Below are positions 33,672 through 42,155 of a DNA stretch of 44,278 nt, in pieces. The notes under the pieces were generated by a model. It made no database searches. It worked only from the letters and a program-made list of their open reading frames with translations, and had not been told where the DNA came from. Origin of the DNA: CAYNDB01 sp964395915 (GTDB taxonomy: Bacteria; Nitrospinota_A; UBA7883; JAJRTC01); NCBI GenBank assembly GCA_964395915.1, contig CAYNDB010000005.1, positions 1 to 44,278 on the forward strand, in the 5' to 3' direction. The translations under genes were made by a program, and so were the position numbers. The stretch's first letter is position 1, and every line of letters begins with the position of its first letter.

Positions 33672-34319
33672 TCAGACCTTTTCAGCGTTCGCGCCCCAGA
33701 TATATTTGTGTGTCTGAAGGCTCAGCCTGGCGTCCAGACCGGACTCTAAAAGCCATTCGACAAGATCGCGGGGGTCGACAACGCCCCATGCCGGAGAAAA
33801 AAGCACAGAACTTTTTTCCGTGAGCCCCTGTTTACGGCACGAATCAACAGACCAGTCAAAGTCATCTCTGGACGTTATAACGAATTTTATCTCGTCACGT
33901 TTGGTCAAACATAAAAAATTTGATTTAAGAAATATCTGGCCGGCTCCGGAGCCGGGAGTTTTGATGTCAACGATATAGGACGCTCTCCGATCAAAAAGAG
34001 AAATGTCCACTGTTCCGTTGGTTTCCACCAGTATTTCAAATCCTTCATCAGCCAACGCGCTTACAAGACTTTTGGCTCCAGGTCGAATTAACGGTTCACC
34101 TCCGGTCACCTCCACAAGCCGAACATCGAACTTTTTCACCCGGTCTACGATAGATTCCACAGACACGCGCTCTCCGGTTCCCTTGGCGGCGTCTGTGGTG
34201 TCACAGTAGTTGCAAGACAGGTTGCACCCGGAAAGCCTGACGAGAACGCATGGACGCCCGGTGGAGCGGCCCTCTCCCTGTATGGACAGGTAAACTTCCC
34301 AAAGATCGACTTCGCTCAT
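33672..34319 (-). CDS. queE: 7-carboxy-7-deazaguanine synthase
   Basis: 215-aa radical SAM enzyme of queuosine precursor synthesis that turns 6-carboxytetrahydropterin into 7-carboxy-7-deazaguanine. The cluster motif is CNLSCNYC (C32, C36, C39), preceded by YLSIQGEGRSTGRPCVLVRL, which is typical of QueE, and followed by VTGGEPLIRPGA. It begins with a 4-base overlap with rnc and ends at rseP. Other que genes are not in the window. Confidence 0.93.
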   Translation of the reverse strand: MSEVDLWEVYLSIQGEGRSTGRPCVLVRLSGCNLSCNYCDTTDAAKGTGERVSVESIVDRVKKFDVRLVEVTGGEPLIRPGAKSLVSALADEGFEILVETNGTVDISLFDRRASYIVDIKTPGSGAGQIFLKSNFLCLTKRDEIKFVITSRDDFDWSVDSCRKQGLTEKSSVLFSPAWGVVDPRDLVEWLLESGLDARLSLQTHKYIWGANAEKV

Positions 34320-35050
34320 TGAAGCAGGCCGGGTTCCTCTAGATTTTTCAGAGCCTCAAAAGTAACCTTCGCAGCTTCCTGTTCAGCCTCTTTTTTTGTC
34401 CTGCCCACACCTATCCCGAACAGCTCGTTGTTTACGCACACCTGCACGGTAAACGTTTTGGCATGGTCCGGTCCGGACTCGTCAATAAGTTTATAGTAAG
34501 GGTTTGTTCCTTTTTCGATTTTAATATATTTCTGCAGGTTTCCTTTATAGTCCTGTACGCTACGAGGATTGGAGGCGTCGCTCATGGATTCTTTTAATAA
34601 CTCCAGCAGAACATGATACGAAGTTTCAAAGGACGAATCGAGATACACAGCCGCGATCACAGCCTCGAAAGCGTTGGATAGAAGAGAGTTTTTTTCACGT
34701 CCTCCCGTGCTATCCTCACCTCTGCCCAGAAGCAGGTAATCTCCAAGTGAAAGCTCTTTCGCTATGCTAGCCAACGCATTTTCGTTAACCACATGCGAGC
34801 GAATTCTTGAAAGATCACCCTCCCTGAAATCCGGCCCCTTAAAAAAAAGGTAGCGGGAAACGATAAGATCCAAAACAGAGTCGCCAAGAAACTCCAACCG
34901 CTCATTATCCTTAACAGAAGCGGAGGACATTTCATTTGCGTACGACCGATGAGTCAAAGCTTTGTTGAGAAGGTTAATGTCGCGAAATCCGTATCCAAGC
35001 TTACCGGAAAGCTCCTTTAGCTTCTCTATCCTTTGTAAATCAAGCTCCAC
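34316..35050 (-). CDS. rnc: Ribonuclease III
   Basis: 244 aa. Double-strand RNA endonuclease for rRNA and mRNA processing. The catalytic domain (residues about 10-160) contains ALTHRSYANE and the signature NERLEFLGDSVLDLIVS, plus the second acidic cluster at NAFEAVIAAVYLDS. The dsRNA-binding domain occupies about 165-240 (VQDYKGNLQKYIKI, GIGVGRTKKEAEQEAAK). The position directly after fabF is the common fab-rnc arrangement. Confidence 0.95.
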   Translation of the reverse strand: MELDLQRIEKLKELSGKLGYGFRDINLLNKALTHRSYANEMSSASVKDNERLEFLGDSVLDLIVSRYLFFKGPDFREGDLSRIRSHVVNENALASIAKELSLGDYLLLGRGEDSTGGREKNSLLSNAFEAVIAAVYLDSSFETSYHVLLELLKESMSDASNPRSVQDYKGNLQKYIKIEKGTNPYYKLIDESGPDHAKTFTVQVCVNNELFGIGVGRTKKEAEQEAAKVTFEALKNLEEPGLLQ

Positions 35051-35111
35051 GCCTTCTAGCCCCCATTATTCATAGCCAGTATAGCCAAATAGCGCCCTGA
35101 ATATATCCGGA

Positions 35112-36356
35112 TCACGATTCATACCTTTTAAACACAAGGGAGCCGTTGATGCCGCCAAACCCGAAAGAATTGGAAAGAGCGAAATTAAGCTTACGTTCAA
35201 TCGACTTGTTCGGGACGTAGAACAGGTCGCATCCAGGATCGGGATTATCAAGGTTGATTGTAGGTGGAATTATTCCGGTCTCCAGGGCTTTGATAGCGAA
35301 TATCGCCTCTATCCCCCCCGCGGCTCCTAAAAGATGACCGGTCATCGACTTTGTAGAAGAGATCGCCAGATTTTTCGCATGTTCGCCAAACACCTTCTTT
35401 ATGGCGATAGTTTCAATTACATCAGCCATAGTGGAAGTCGCATGCGCATTGATATAACCGACCTGATCCGGCGAAATACCAGCGTCTTCAATCGCATGGT
35501 TCATACAAAGAATGGCTCCCTCTCCACCAGGCGAAGGGGCGGTCATATGATATGCGTCAGAACTCATGCCATACCCGACAATTTCGGCATATATTTTCGC
35601 TCCACGCGCCTTGGCATGGTCTATATTTTCAAGAATTACGACTCCGCACCCTTCCCCCATCACAAAACCGTCACGGTCATTATCAAAAGGACGGCTCGCT
35701 TTTTCAGGCTCGTCGTTCCGTTTTGAAAGAGCTTTGGCGGAAGCGAACCCTGCGATGCCAAGCCCGGTTACCGCAGCCTCCGCGCCTCCGGCGACTATTA
35801 CGTCCGCGGCGCCTTTTTCTATTATCCTCGCCGCGTCGCCTATTGCCGACGAACCGGTCGTGCAAGCGTTCACAGGACACGCGCTTGGCCCCATCAAGCC
35901 AAAGTGTATGGAGACCTGGCCAGCCGCGAGATTGGCCAGCACAGCCGGAATGAAAAATGGTGATACCCTGCGCGGCCCACGCTCCAGCAAGGTTTTACAG
36001 GTGCGCTCTATCTCAGGCAAACCGCCTATGCCGGTGCCAATGACAACACCAAACCTCTCTTTTTCCGCAGTGGAAAGTTTATCCGGCTCTATGCCGGAAT
36101 CGGCTACGGCAAACATGGAGCTTGCCATGGCATAGTGGATAAAAGAGTCCATTTTCTTGATCTCTTTACCCTCTATAAAATCACGAGGGTCGAACCCCTT
36201 CACCTCGCCAGCTATGCGGACAGGGTATTGCGAGGCATCGAACCTGGTAATCGGGCCTATGCCGGAGCGACCAGCGACAATTCCTCTCCAGGTATCCTCC
36301 AAGCCTACGCCCAGAGGAGTGATAGCCCCAAGGCCTGTGATGACAACTTTATTCAT
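35112..36356 (-). CDS. fabF: 3-oxoacyl-ACP synthase II
   Basis: 414 aa. Elongating ketoacyl synthase of type II fatty-acid synthesis. The catalytic triad is complete: C165 in CPVNACTTGSSAIG, H305 in YINAHATSTM, H341 in KSMTGHLLGAAG. N-terminal VITGLGAITPLGVG and C-terminal NSFGFGGINGSLVF are usual. It follows acpP in a fabD-fabG-acpP-fabF-rnc cluster. Confidence 0.97.
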   Translation of the reverse strand: MNKVVITGLGAITPLGVGLEDTWRGIVAGRSGIGPITRFDASQYPVRIAGEVKGFDPRDFIEGKEIKKMDSFIHYAMASSMFAVADSGIEPDKLSTAEKERFGVVIGTGIGGLPEIERTCKTLLERGPRRVSPFFIPAVLANLAAGQVSIHFGLMGPSACPVNACTTGSSAIGDAARIIEKGAADVIVAGGAEAAVTGLGIAGFASAKALSKRNDEPEKASRPFDNDRDGFVMGEGCGVVILENIDHAKARGAKIYAEIVGYGMSSDAYHMTAPSPGGEGAILCMNHAIEDAGISPDQVGYINAHATSTMADVIETIAIKKVFGEHAKNLAISSTKSMTGHLLGAAGGIEAIFAIKALETGIIPPTINLDNPDPGCDLFYVPNKSIERKLNFALSNSFGFGGINGSLVFKRYES

Positions 36357-36434
36357 CCGGCAGATTCAAAAAACAGTAGCGGCCATGGACAAGGCATGGC
36401 CATTAATAAATAGAAAAACAACCCAAAGGCCGTT

Positions 36435-36674
36435 CTAGTCCTGTTTGGCGGTCGCCGAAATGTAGTCGATAGCCTGCTGGACCGTTAATATCTTTTCCGC
36501 GTCTTCATCGTGTATCTCAATGTCAAAGGCCTCTTCGAAAGCCATGACAAGCTCTACAACATCCAATGAGTCGGCGTTCAAGTCCGTGTCGAATTTGGCG
36601 TCAGATAACACTTTATCGGCGTCCACCTCAAGCTGTTCGACAATGATAGACTTGACTTTATCTTCAATCGACAT
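36435..36674 (-). CDS. acpP: Acyl carrier protein
   Basis: 79 aa from the ATG at 36674, which has a GGGAGA site 6 bases upstream; a longer frame to 36737 is not needed. Carries fatty acyl chains on a 4'-phosphopantetheine at S36 in DLNADSLDVVELVMAFE. Acidic, four-helix sequence of normal length. Lies between fabG and fabF. The same protein is the acyl donor carrier for BioC/BioH and for the lipid A pathway, both represented in this window. Confidence 0.96.
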   Translation of the reverse strand: MSIEDKVKSIIVEQLEVDADKVLSDAKFDTDLNADSLDVVELVMAFEEAFDIEIHDEDAEKILTVQQAIDYISATAKQD

Positions 36675-36745
36675 ATTTTTTCTCCCATCTCCTTTGAAAC
36701 TGTCCGAATATTTTAATAGAAACTCAGAAAATGCCAAGAACTAAA

Positions 36746-37489
36746 TCACATTACCATACCACCATTGATCGAAAGAGTCTGCCCCGTTACATATCCGGCC
36801 CCCTCCGACGCCAGATATAAAGCTCCGGCGGCAACATCCCCGATTGCGCCAAAACGCGCCAGCGGGATAGATTCCAACATATTTTCTCTTACCTTCTCTG
36901 AAAGGGTCTCGGTCATTTCCGTCGAAATAAACCCCGGAGCGATAGCGTTTACCGTAATCCCCCTCGATGCAAGCTCCCTGGCGGCTGATTTGGTCATGCC
37001 AAAAAGAGCCGCTTTGGAAGAAGCGTAGTTTACCTGTCCGGCGTTACCAATCTGCCCCACCACAGACGAAATGTTTATTATACGTCCCCAGCGCTGTCGC
37101 ATCATTATTTTTGCCGCCCCCTGCAGACAGTTGAACGCTCCCTTAAGGTTAACATTCATAACCTCGTCAAAGTCGCTCTCTTTCATCCGGACAAGAAGCC
37201 CGTCGCGCGTGATACCGGCATTGTTGACCAGAATATCTATTCTCCCGAATGTCTCTTTGGTCTTGGCAAACAGTTCTTTGACAAACTCGACATTGGAAAC
37301 ATCTCCCATGCGCTCTTCAACGACTTCAGCCCCTTTAGCGTGGCAGGATCGCGCCACATCATCCAGCGGACTTTTCAAGGTCACAAGACAAAGATTAGCT
37401 CCCTCAGAGGCAAAAGCCTCCGCTATCCCCCGGCCAATACCTCTTGCGGCCCCCGTGACCAGGACTACTTTTCCTTTAAAGCTGTCCAT
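36746..37489 (-). CDS. fabG: 3-oxoacyl-ACP reductase
   Basis: 247-aa short-chain dehydrogenase that reduces 3-ketoacyl-ACP with NADPH. TGAARGIGRG (residues 12-21) binds the cofactor, NNAG is at 89-92, and the catalytic S142, Y155 and K159 lie in ISSVVGQIGNAGQVNYASSK. IAPGFISTEMTE and LASEGAGYVTGQTLSINGGM are FabG-like. It overlaps fabD by 14 bases. Confidence 0.96.
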   Translation of the reverse strand: MDSFKGKVVLVTGAARGIGRGIAEAFASEGANLCLVTLKSPLDDVARSCHAKGAEVVEERMGDVSNVEFVKELFAKTKETFGRIDILVNNAGITRDGLLVRMKESDFDEVMNVNLKGAFNCLQGAAKIMMRQRWGRIINISSVVGQIGNAGQVNYASSKAALFGMTKSAARELASRGITVNAIAPGFISTEMTETLSEKVRENMLESIPLARFGAIGDVAAGALYLASEGAGYVTGQTLSINGGMVM

Positions 37490-38417
37490 TTAAGCCTTCC
37501 ACAGCTAAATCCACCTGCTCTATAGAGCCTACCGGCAACACCGGTATTGATTTATTTATACGACGCATAAGACCGGCCAGCGCCTTCCCAGGCCCAATCT
37601 CAAAAGCTTTTGTCGTTCCCATCTCGGCCAGCATTTTCATCGAGCCAACCCAGTTGACACACCCTGTAACCTGTCGGATAAGCCCGTCTTTTATCTCCTC
37701 CGCCGTTTTGGAAACGCCGGCGTCCACATTCCGCAATACGGGATATTTCGGGTCGTGAAACTCAATAGTCTTCATATATTCCGCAAGCCCTTCCCTCGCA
37801 GGCGCCATCAACTTTGTATGAAACGGAGCGCTCACTTGCAATAATACAACTTTTTTAGCGCCATTCTGTTTCACTATTTCAATGGCCTTCTCAACATCTT
37901 CCGCCTTCCCCGCAATAACCGTCTGTTCAGGGCTATTGAAATTAGCTGGAGCGACAAAACCAGCCACCTCAGCGCATGCTTTCGCAACGTTTTCCGCCGA
38001 CAGCCCTATAACCGCCGCCATAGCGCCCTCCCCCACCGGAACTGCGGACTGCATAAGCTCGCCCCTTTTACGAACAAGCTTAATGACATCGTAGAACCCG
38101 ACAGCTCCCGCCGCCCAGCATGCCGAAAACTCGCCGAGGCTATGCCCCGCCGACGCCACGGGAGTTATGATTCTTTTACCAAGCAACGCCTCAAAGGCTA
38201 TGACCGATATCAGAAGAATCGCCGGCTGTGTATTCGCCGTGAGCCGAAGTTCATCCTCCGGCCCCTCAAGTATAAGCTTGCCTATATCAAAACCGAGCGC
38301 GTCATTCGCTTCCTCCAGCCGTCGTCTCGCCGCAAGACTGGTTTCGATCAGCGAAGCTCCCATACCAACAGACTGAGAACCCTGCCCCGGAAATAAAAAT
38401 GCTATATTATCGCTCAT
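37476..38417 (-). CDS. fabD: Malonyl-CoA:ACP transacylase
   Basis: 313 aa from the ATG at 38417 (a TTG two codons upstream is unlikely). Loads malonyl units onto ACP. FLFPGQGSQSVGMG at the N-terminus, nucleophile S93 in GHSLGEF, R near 118 (KLVRKRGELMQ), and APFHTKLMAPA with the catalytic His are all present. First gene of the fab cluster. Confidence 0.96.
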   Translation of the reverse strand: MSDNIAFLFPGQGSQSVGMGASLIETSLAARRRLEEANDALGFDIGKLILEGPEDELRLTANTQPAILLISVIAFEALLGKRIITPVASAGHSLGEFSACWAAGAVGFYDVIKLVRKRGELMQSAVPVGEGAMAAVIGLSAENVAKACAEVAGFVAPANFNSPEQTVIAGKAEDVEKAIEIVKQNGAKKVVLLQVSAPFHTKLMAPAREGLAEYMKTIEFHDPKYPVLRNVDAGVSKTAEEIKDGLIRQVTGCVNWVGSMKMLAEMGTTKAFEIGPGKALAGLMRRINKSIPVLPVGSIEQVDLAVEGLNGQL

Positions 38418-38496
38418 TATCAATCCTGACGTAAAGTAAGCGAAGTAAGATAATAGGGAGGGGTTGTTATGTCAAGGGGTTTAGGCAACGGTGAGG

Positions 38497-38796
38497 TTAC
38501 TTGTACCTGTATGTTATTCGACCGCGGGTCAGGTCGTAGGGGCTAAGCTCAAGACGAACCTTGTCACCCGGCAAGATGCGGATAAAAAACTTTCTCATTT
38601 TTCCGGAAACATGGGCCAATACCATAAAATCGTTTTCAAGCTCCACCTTGAACATGGCGTTTGGCAGAGCCTCGACCACAGTCCCTTCCATTTCCACAGC
38701 TTTTTCGCTAGACCCCTTTGGAGTGGCGTCATCTACGGATCGAACTTTTCTTTTCTTCTTCTTCCGCCGTCCGAACCTGCTCTGGAATCTGGGCAT
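38497..38796 (-). CDS. infA: Translation initiation factor IF-1 with basic N-terminal extension
   Basis: From about residue 35 the protein is a standard IF-1 OB fold (EMEGTVVEALPNAMFKVELE, VSGKMRKFFIRILPGDKV, ELSPYDLTRGRITYRYK) that binds the ribosomal A site during initiation. The frame starts 28 residues further upstream than usual with MPRFQSRFGRRKKKKRKVRS, making 99 aa instead of about 72. No better internal start is visible: the GTG two codons before the canonical MEG has AAAGGGG but about 15 bases away. A GAGG lies too far from the ATG at 38796. The IF-1 identity is certain; whether the extension is translated is open. Confidence 0.9.
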   Translation of the reverse strand: MPRFQSRFGRRKKKKRKVRSVDDATPKGSSEKAVEMEGTVVEALPNAMFKVELENDFMVLAHVSGKMRKFFIRILPGDKVRLELSPYDLTRGRITYRYK

Positions 38797-38908
38797 AACT
38801 TTTAAATTTTTCCTCTATTTTTCATAAATATTTTGCGTATTGGCAAGCAAAGAGCCTAGCTTATTAACCGACTGAATTCAACCGTATTACGCTTTGGATA
38901 AAAACAAC

Positions 38909-38936
38909 TTGCCAAAACATGTACCTTGGCTATAAT
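38909..38936 (+). promoter_or_regulatory. sigma70-type promoter of metK
   Basis: TTGCCA (38909-38914), a 16-base spacer and TATAAT (38931-38936). The transcript would start about 75 bases before the metK ATG; the leader holds two small hairpins (GGTT-AACC at 38956 and AGCTAT-CATT-ATAGCT at 38970-38985) but no known SAM riboswitch. Confidence 0.65.
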
Positions 38937-39018
38937 TGCTTTTTATGTCTGGATCGGTTATTTCAACCAAGCTATCATTATAGCTCTTAATTTTCAATAT
39001 TATAGAAAGATTGTTTTT

Positions 39019-40191
39019 ATGGGACGCATAAACTACCTGTTTACATCAGAATCTGTCTCCGAAGGACACCCCGATAAAATCAGTGACCAGATTTCCGACG
39101 CTGTGCTCGACGCGGTTATAGGACAGGATAACATGGCGAGAGTCGCATGTGAGACCTTTTGCACAACTGGCCTCGTGCTTGTTGGTGGGGAATATTCATG
39201 CGATCCGTCTGTCAAAATAGATATAGCGGAAATCGCTCGTGGTGTTGTAAAGGATATTGGATATAACGACTCTTCACTAGGGTTCGACTATAAATCGTGC
39301 GCCGTGTTAAACGCCATGCACGAGCAATCCGCCGATATTGCGCAGGGAGTCGTCCGTGAAAAAGCGGAGGATCAGGGCGCGGGCGATCAGGGTATCATGT
39401 TCGGCTACGCCACAAACGAAACGCCGGAGCTTATGCCTTTGCCGATCACATTGGCCCACAAGGTTCTTATTAAGCTTGCGGAGCTTAGGAAAAGCGGCGA
39501 GATGCCTTTTTTGCGGCCCGACAGCAAATCGCAGGTAACGGTCGAGTATACCAACAGAACACCGCACAAAATTGATACTGTTGTATTGTCAACTCAACAC
39601 AGCGAAGACATATCTGAAAAAGATTTGGCGCGTGAAGTTATAGAAAAAGCCATAAAACCGATAATGCCTGAAGATCTTTTCGACGAAAAGAGGGTCAATT
39701 TCCATATCAACCCGACCGGCAGGTTCGTTATCGGTGGGCCGCACGGAGACACGGGGCTTACAGGACGTAAAATCATCGTAGACACATACGGCGGCGTAGG
39801 CTCACACGGCGGCGGAGCTTTCTCCGGCAAAGACCCGAGCAAGGTGGACAGATCGGCTTCATACATGGCGCGATATGTCGCCAAAAACCTGGTCGCCGCC
39901 GGCATCATGGAAAAATGCGAAGTCCAGCTCGCCTACGCCATCGGCGTCGCGGAGCCCGTGTCTGTGCTGGTCGATTCGTTCGGCACCCGTAAAATAGAGC
40001 AGGATAAAATTCACGAGATCGTGCGGGATAATTTTGACATGCGTCCATATGGAATCTTGAAAACGCTCGACCTGCGCCGTCCGATATTCCGCAAAACAGC
40101 GGCCTACGGTCATTTTGGCAGAGAGCTTCCGGAGTTCACATGGGAAAAAACCGACAAGGCCGACGATTTGCGGAAAGCGGCTGGGCTGTAG
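39019..40191 (+). CDS. metK: S-adenosylmethionine synthetase
   Basis: 390 aa from the ATG at 39019; the open frame continues upstream to a TTG but the family starts here. Makes SAM from methionine and ATP. TSESVSEGHPDKISDQISDA, GAGDQGIMFGYA, FHINPTGRFVIGGPHGDTGL and the P-loop-like GGGAFSGKDPSKVDRS are all present. SAM made here feeds BioC, BioA and QueE in this window, and its product SAH is cleared by ahcY nearby. Confidence 0.97.
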   Translation: MGRINYLFTSESVSEGHPDKISDQISDAVLDAVIGQDNMARVACETFCTTGLVLVGGEYSCDPSVKIDIAEIARGVVKDIGYNDSSLGFDYKSCAVLNAMHEQSADIAQGVVREKAEDQGAGDQGIMFGYATNETPELMPLPITLAHKVLIKLAELRKSGEMPFLRPDSKSQVTVEYTNRTPHKIDTVVLSTQHSEDISEKDLAREVIEKAIKPIMPEDLFDEKRVNFHINPTGRFVIGGPHGDTGLTGRKIIVDTYGGVGSHGGGAFSGKDPSKVDRSASYMARYVAKNLVAAGIMEKCEVQLAYAIGVAEPVSVLVDSFGTRKIEQDKIHEIVRDNFDMRPYGILKTLDLRRPIFRKTAAYGHFGRELPEFTWEKTDKADDLRKAAGL

Positions 40192-40402
40192 CTTCCGGTT
40201 TTCACATATTCCACGGCGGGCTCTTTCATGATTTCCTGCATGGCCCTCTTGCGCAAAGGCCTGTATTCCGTACGATTGTGTAAAATATAGCTAAAGTCAT
40301 ACGGGCTATTTACGCTTCGTGCAAGAATGTACTGGGCCGTTATATTTGTCTCGACCCGTGAAAGCCATCCCCGAAAATCAGACGGGAATAAACTTTGGTG
40401 AA

Positions 40403-41062
40403 ATGAAAGAAAACGAAATGTCCAAAGACAACATTGAACGTAAGGCCGTTTTCACTCCAGTAATATCGGGAGGCTCGCTTCCTATATCGGAGCTTAAAAA
40501 ACTGGTCGACGTTATGGAAAATGAAGGCGCGGAAGTTGTCAAACTCGGCGGGGAGGTGACCTTTGTGTGGGGGAATGGCGGCAGACCGCCGGAAGGTATC
40601 GAAGATCGCGCCGGCTTTAAAAAAATAGATTTCCGAAAAGGAGGGGTGCGTCCTGTGCGCATGTGCTCGGCGGAAATATTCTGCCCACGGTTCAACCTGC
40701 CTGTTTTATCTTTGGCGAAAAAAATAGACGAGCGATTCGGCGGCGAGGAGATGGAGTCCAAGATAACGATCGGCGTGGCTGGGTGCCAGCGATCCTGCAG
40801 TGAACCCGCCACTAAAGACATCGGGATTATAGCCTCTCCTGGCGGATACGAAATCCATATCGGCGGCGCGGCCGGTATGCGCCCGATGCTGGCGAAAAAA
40901 GTGGCCGTGGTTGATTCGCAAGAAAAGGTATTGGAAATCATCGCCCGTATTGTCGACTTCATGCGTCGCAACGGCGACAACACTTCACGCCTCGGCTTGA
41001 TTCTGGAATCGCAGGGAAGCGAGGAGCTGGTTAAAGAGTTGACTGGGTTAGACACGAAGTAA
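40403..41062 (+). CDS. Compact sulfite/nitrite reductase-like protein (single module)
   Basis: About 219 aa; the start is uncertain (ATG at 40403 or 40418, or a GTG at 40319). One ferredoxin-like half-domain (GSLPISELKKLVDVMENEGA, VTFVWGN) is followed by the siroheme/[4Fe-4S] module with cysteines C88 and C94 in CSAEIFC and C128 and C132 in AGCQRSCSEP, i.e. C-x5-C then C-x3-C as in sulfite and nitrite reductases. Full enzymes have this as one of two halves of 500 or more residues; this protein is a single module like the small archaeal Dsr-like proteins. An electron-transfer or sulfur/siroheme function is likely, the substrate unknown. It follows metK and precedes a repeat element. Confidence 0.8.
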   Translation: MKENEMSKDNIERKAVFTPVISGGSLPISELKKLVDVMENEGAEVVKLGGEVTFVWGNGGRPPEGIEDRAGFKKIDFRKGGVRPVRMCSAEIFCPRFNLPVLSLAKKIDERFGGEEMESKITIGVAGCQRSCSEPATKDIGIIASPGGYEIHIGGAAGMRPMLAKKVAVVDSQEKVLEIIARIVDFMRRNGDNTSRLGLILESQGSEELVKELTGLDTK

Positions 41063-41078
41063 GCCCCGCTATTCAGGA

Positions 41079-41148
41079 TGTCATGCCGGACTTGATCCGG
41101 CATCTCATTGGCTAATTGGCGAGATCCCGGACCAAGTCCGGGATGACA
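41079..41148. repeat. Paired REP-like palindromes
   Basis: TGTCATGCCGGACTTGATCC-type unit and its inverted partner ending in AAGTCCGGGATGACA. Each half is itself a palindrome (GCCGGA-CTTGA-TCCGGC and CCCGGACC-AA-GTCCGGG-like), and the two are inverted relative to each other around a 14-base centre. This is a widespread intergenic repeat type. It sits between two convergent genes, 2 bases from the DUF2971 stop, and could act as a transcription terminator. Confidence 0.8.
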
Positions 41149-41149
41149 A

Positions 41150-41989
41150 TCAGGTAGACCCCAAAGACTCTATTTCAAGTTTATATTCAGTATCGCTGAG
41201 CTTAGCTTGCCTTAGCTCCACTTTGTTTTCCCGTTCCTGACACCATCCCTCAATCAACTTCCTGTCATCTTCGCTCATACGACAGCCAAATATTACCGCC
41301 ACCAGCATTTCCGCAGGAAAGGTGAGCTTTTTATTTTTCACAGACAAAGCCATAGGCTCGTTTGGCTCCATCGATAAGAGGCGATACTCTTCCTCGTATT
41401 TCCAATCCGTAAATTTAGTTAACGCCGAATGGTACAAAATCTCCATATCGTCTGATTCCGTAATATCTAACGTTGGATATTTGTCGCGATAGTGAACCTT
41501 CAGAGCCCCTCCAAAGATGTCTTTGCTAGCGTCAAAGACTAAACAGAACCCTTTGTGTGAATCGGAGTAGTGAGACCAGACAAGAGGATTGGTCGCAGTC
41601 GCGCAAAGACTACAGACACGATATTTTTCATGAAGGTTCGACCAGTACAGTTCTTTGAATTCTCTTGCCAACTCTTCCGCTTCCTCCTGCGTATGATTTG
41701 CTAACCATACTTCATCTTCTTCTGGTGTGGTTTCTGGGTTGGCGAGGCGAATTAGTTTTAAATATTTTATTTTATAGTCTGCGTCACTGATATCACCAAT
41801 CACCATATTGGGTCGGAATTCGTGTGGATCGTTTAAATCAATTGGACTTGGGAAGTGTAGCTCATTGGCCGAAAAAATACGCTCAACCCTGGGAAGTTTA
41901 TCTAAAACCAGATCATTATTAGAGTCCCGCGGAATAGACCGGAACTTATAAAGTTCCTTTACTTCTAAAGTCTCAATAGCTGTTTTCAT
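41150..41989 (-). CDS. DUF2971 domain protein
   Basis: 279 aa from the ATG at 41989; the frame can extend to 42016 but those codons are part of the repeat element. Family marks: LYKFRSI, FSANELHFPSPIDLNDPHEF, RVCSLCATATNPLVWSHYSD, SHKGFCLVFDA, KVHYRDKYPTLD and FTDWKYEEEYRLL. The function of DUF2971 is not established; it is common in accessory and defence-type neighbourhoods. No partner gene is present: it stands alone, exactly bracketed by two repeat elements in a run of housekeeping genes, which suggests a gained cassette. No Shine-Dalgarno is evident upstream of the ATG (ctgcgttcgcaatgacaat). Confidence 0.85.
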   Translation of the reverse strand: MKTAIETLEVKELYKFRSIPRDSNNDLVLDKLPRVERIFSANELHFPSPIDLNDPHEFRPNMVIGDISDADYKIKYLKLIRLANPETTPEEDEVWLANHTQEEAEELAREFKELYWSNLHEKYRVCSLCATATNPLVWSHYSDSHKGFCLVFDASKDIFGGALKVHYRDKYPTLDITESDDMEILYHSALTKFTDWKYEEEYRLLSMEPNEPMALSVKNKKLTFPAEMLVAVIFGCRMSEDDRKLIEGWCQERENKVELRQAKLSDTEYKLEIESLGST

Positions 41990-41990
41990 A

Positions 41991-42151
41991 TTGTCATTGC
42001 GAACGCAGTGAAGCAATCCCGTTGGGTGAAGTGAGATAAACGCAAATCATTTTTCTCCCATTGGGATCGTCACGGTCGCTTCACTCCCTCACGATGACAC
42101 TTTGGGCGCCGGGATTGCCACACGTGACGAAGTTGCGCGTGGCAATGACAA
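41991..42151. repeat. MITE-like repeat element of 161 bp with inverted ends
   Basis: The ends TTGTCATTGC (41991-42000) and GCAATGACAA (42142-42151) are perfect 10-bp inverted repeats, and GCAATCCC (42013-42020) pairs with GGGATTGC (42111-42118). Three copies of a GTCATTGCGA...GAAGC...GCAATCCC-type unit can be read: one forward at 41993-42020 and two reverse at 42063-42098 and 42111-42149. The last is also an internal stem (ATTGCCAC/GTGGCAAT). No coding potential; it directly precedes the DUF2971 ATG and follows the ahcY stop. Confidence 0.8.
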
Positions 42152-42155
42152 AAAC

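Noticed and set aside
35552..36135. Long plus-strand open frames inside fabF
   Set aside because: Shadow frames of a gene whose catalytic residues are all present on the minus strand.
38937..39018. SAM riboswitch before metK
   Set aside because: The leader is about 80 bases with only two short hairpins and shows none of the conserved cores of known SAM riboswitches.
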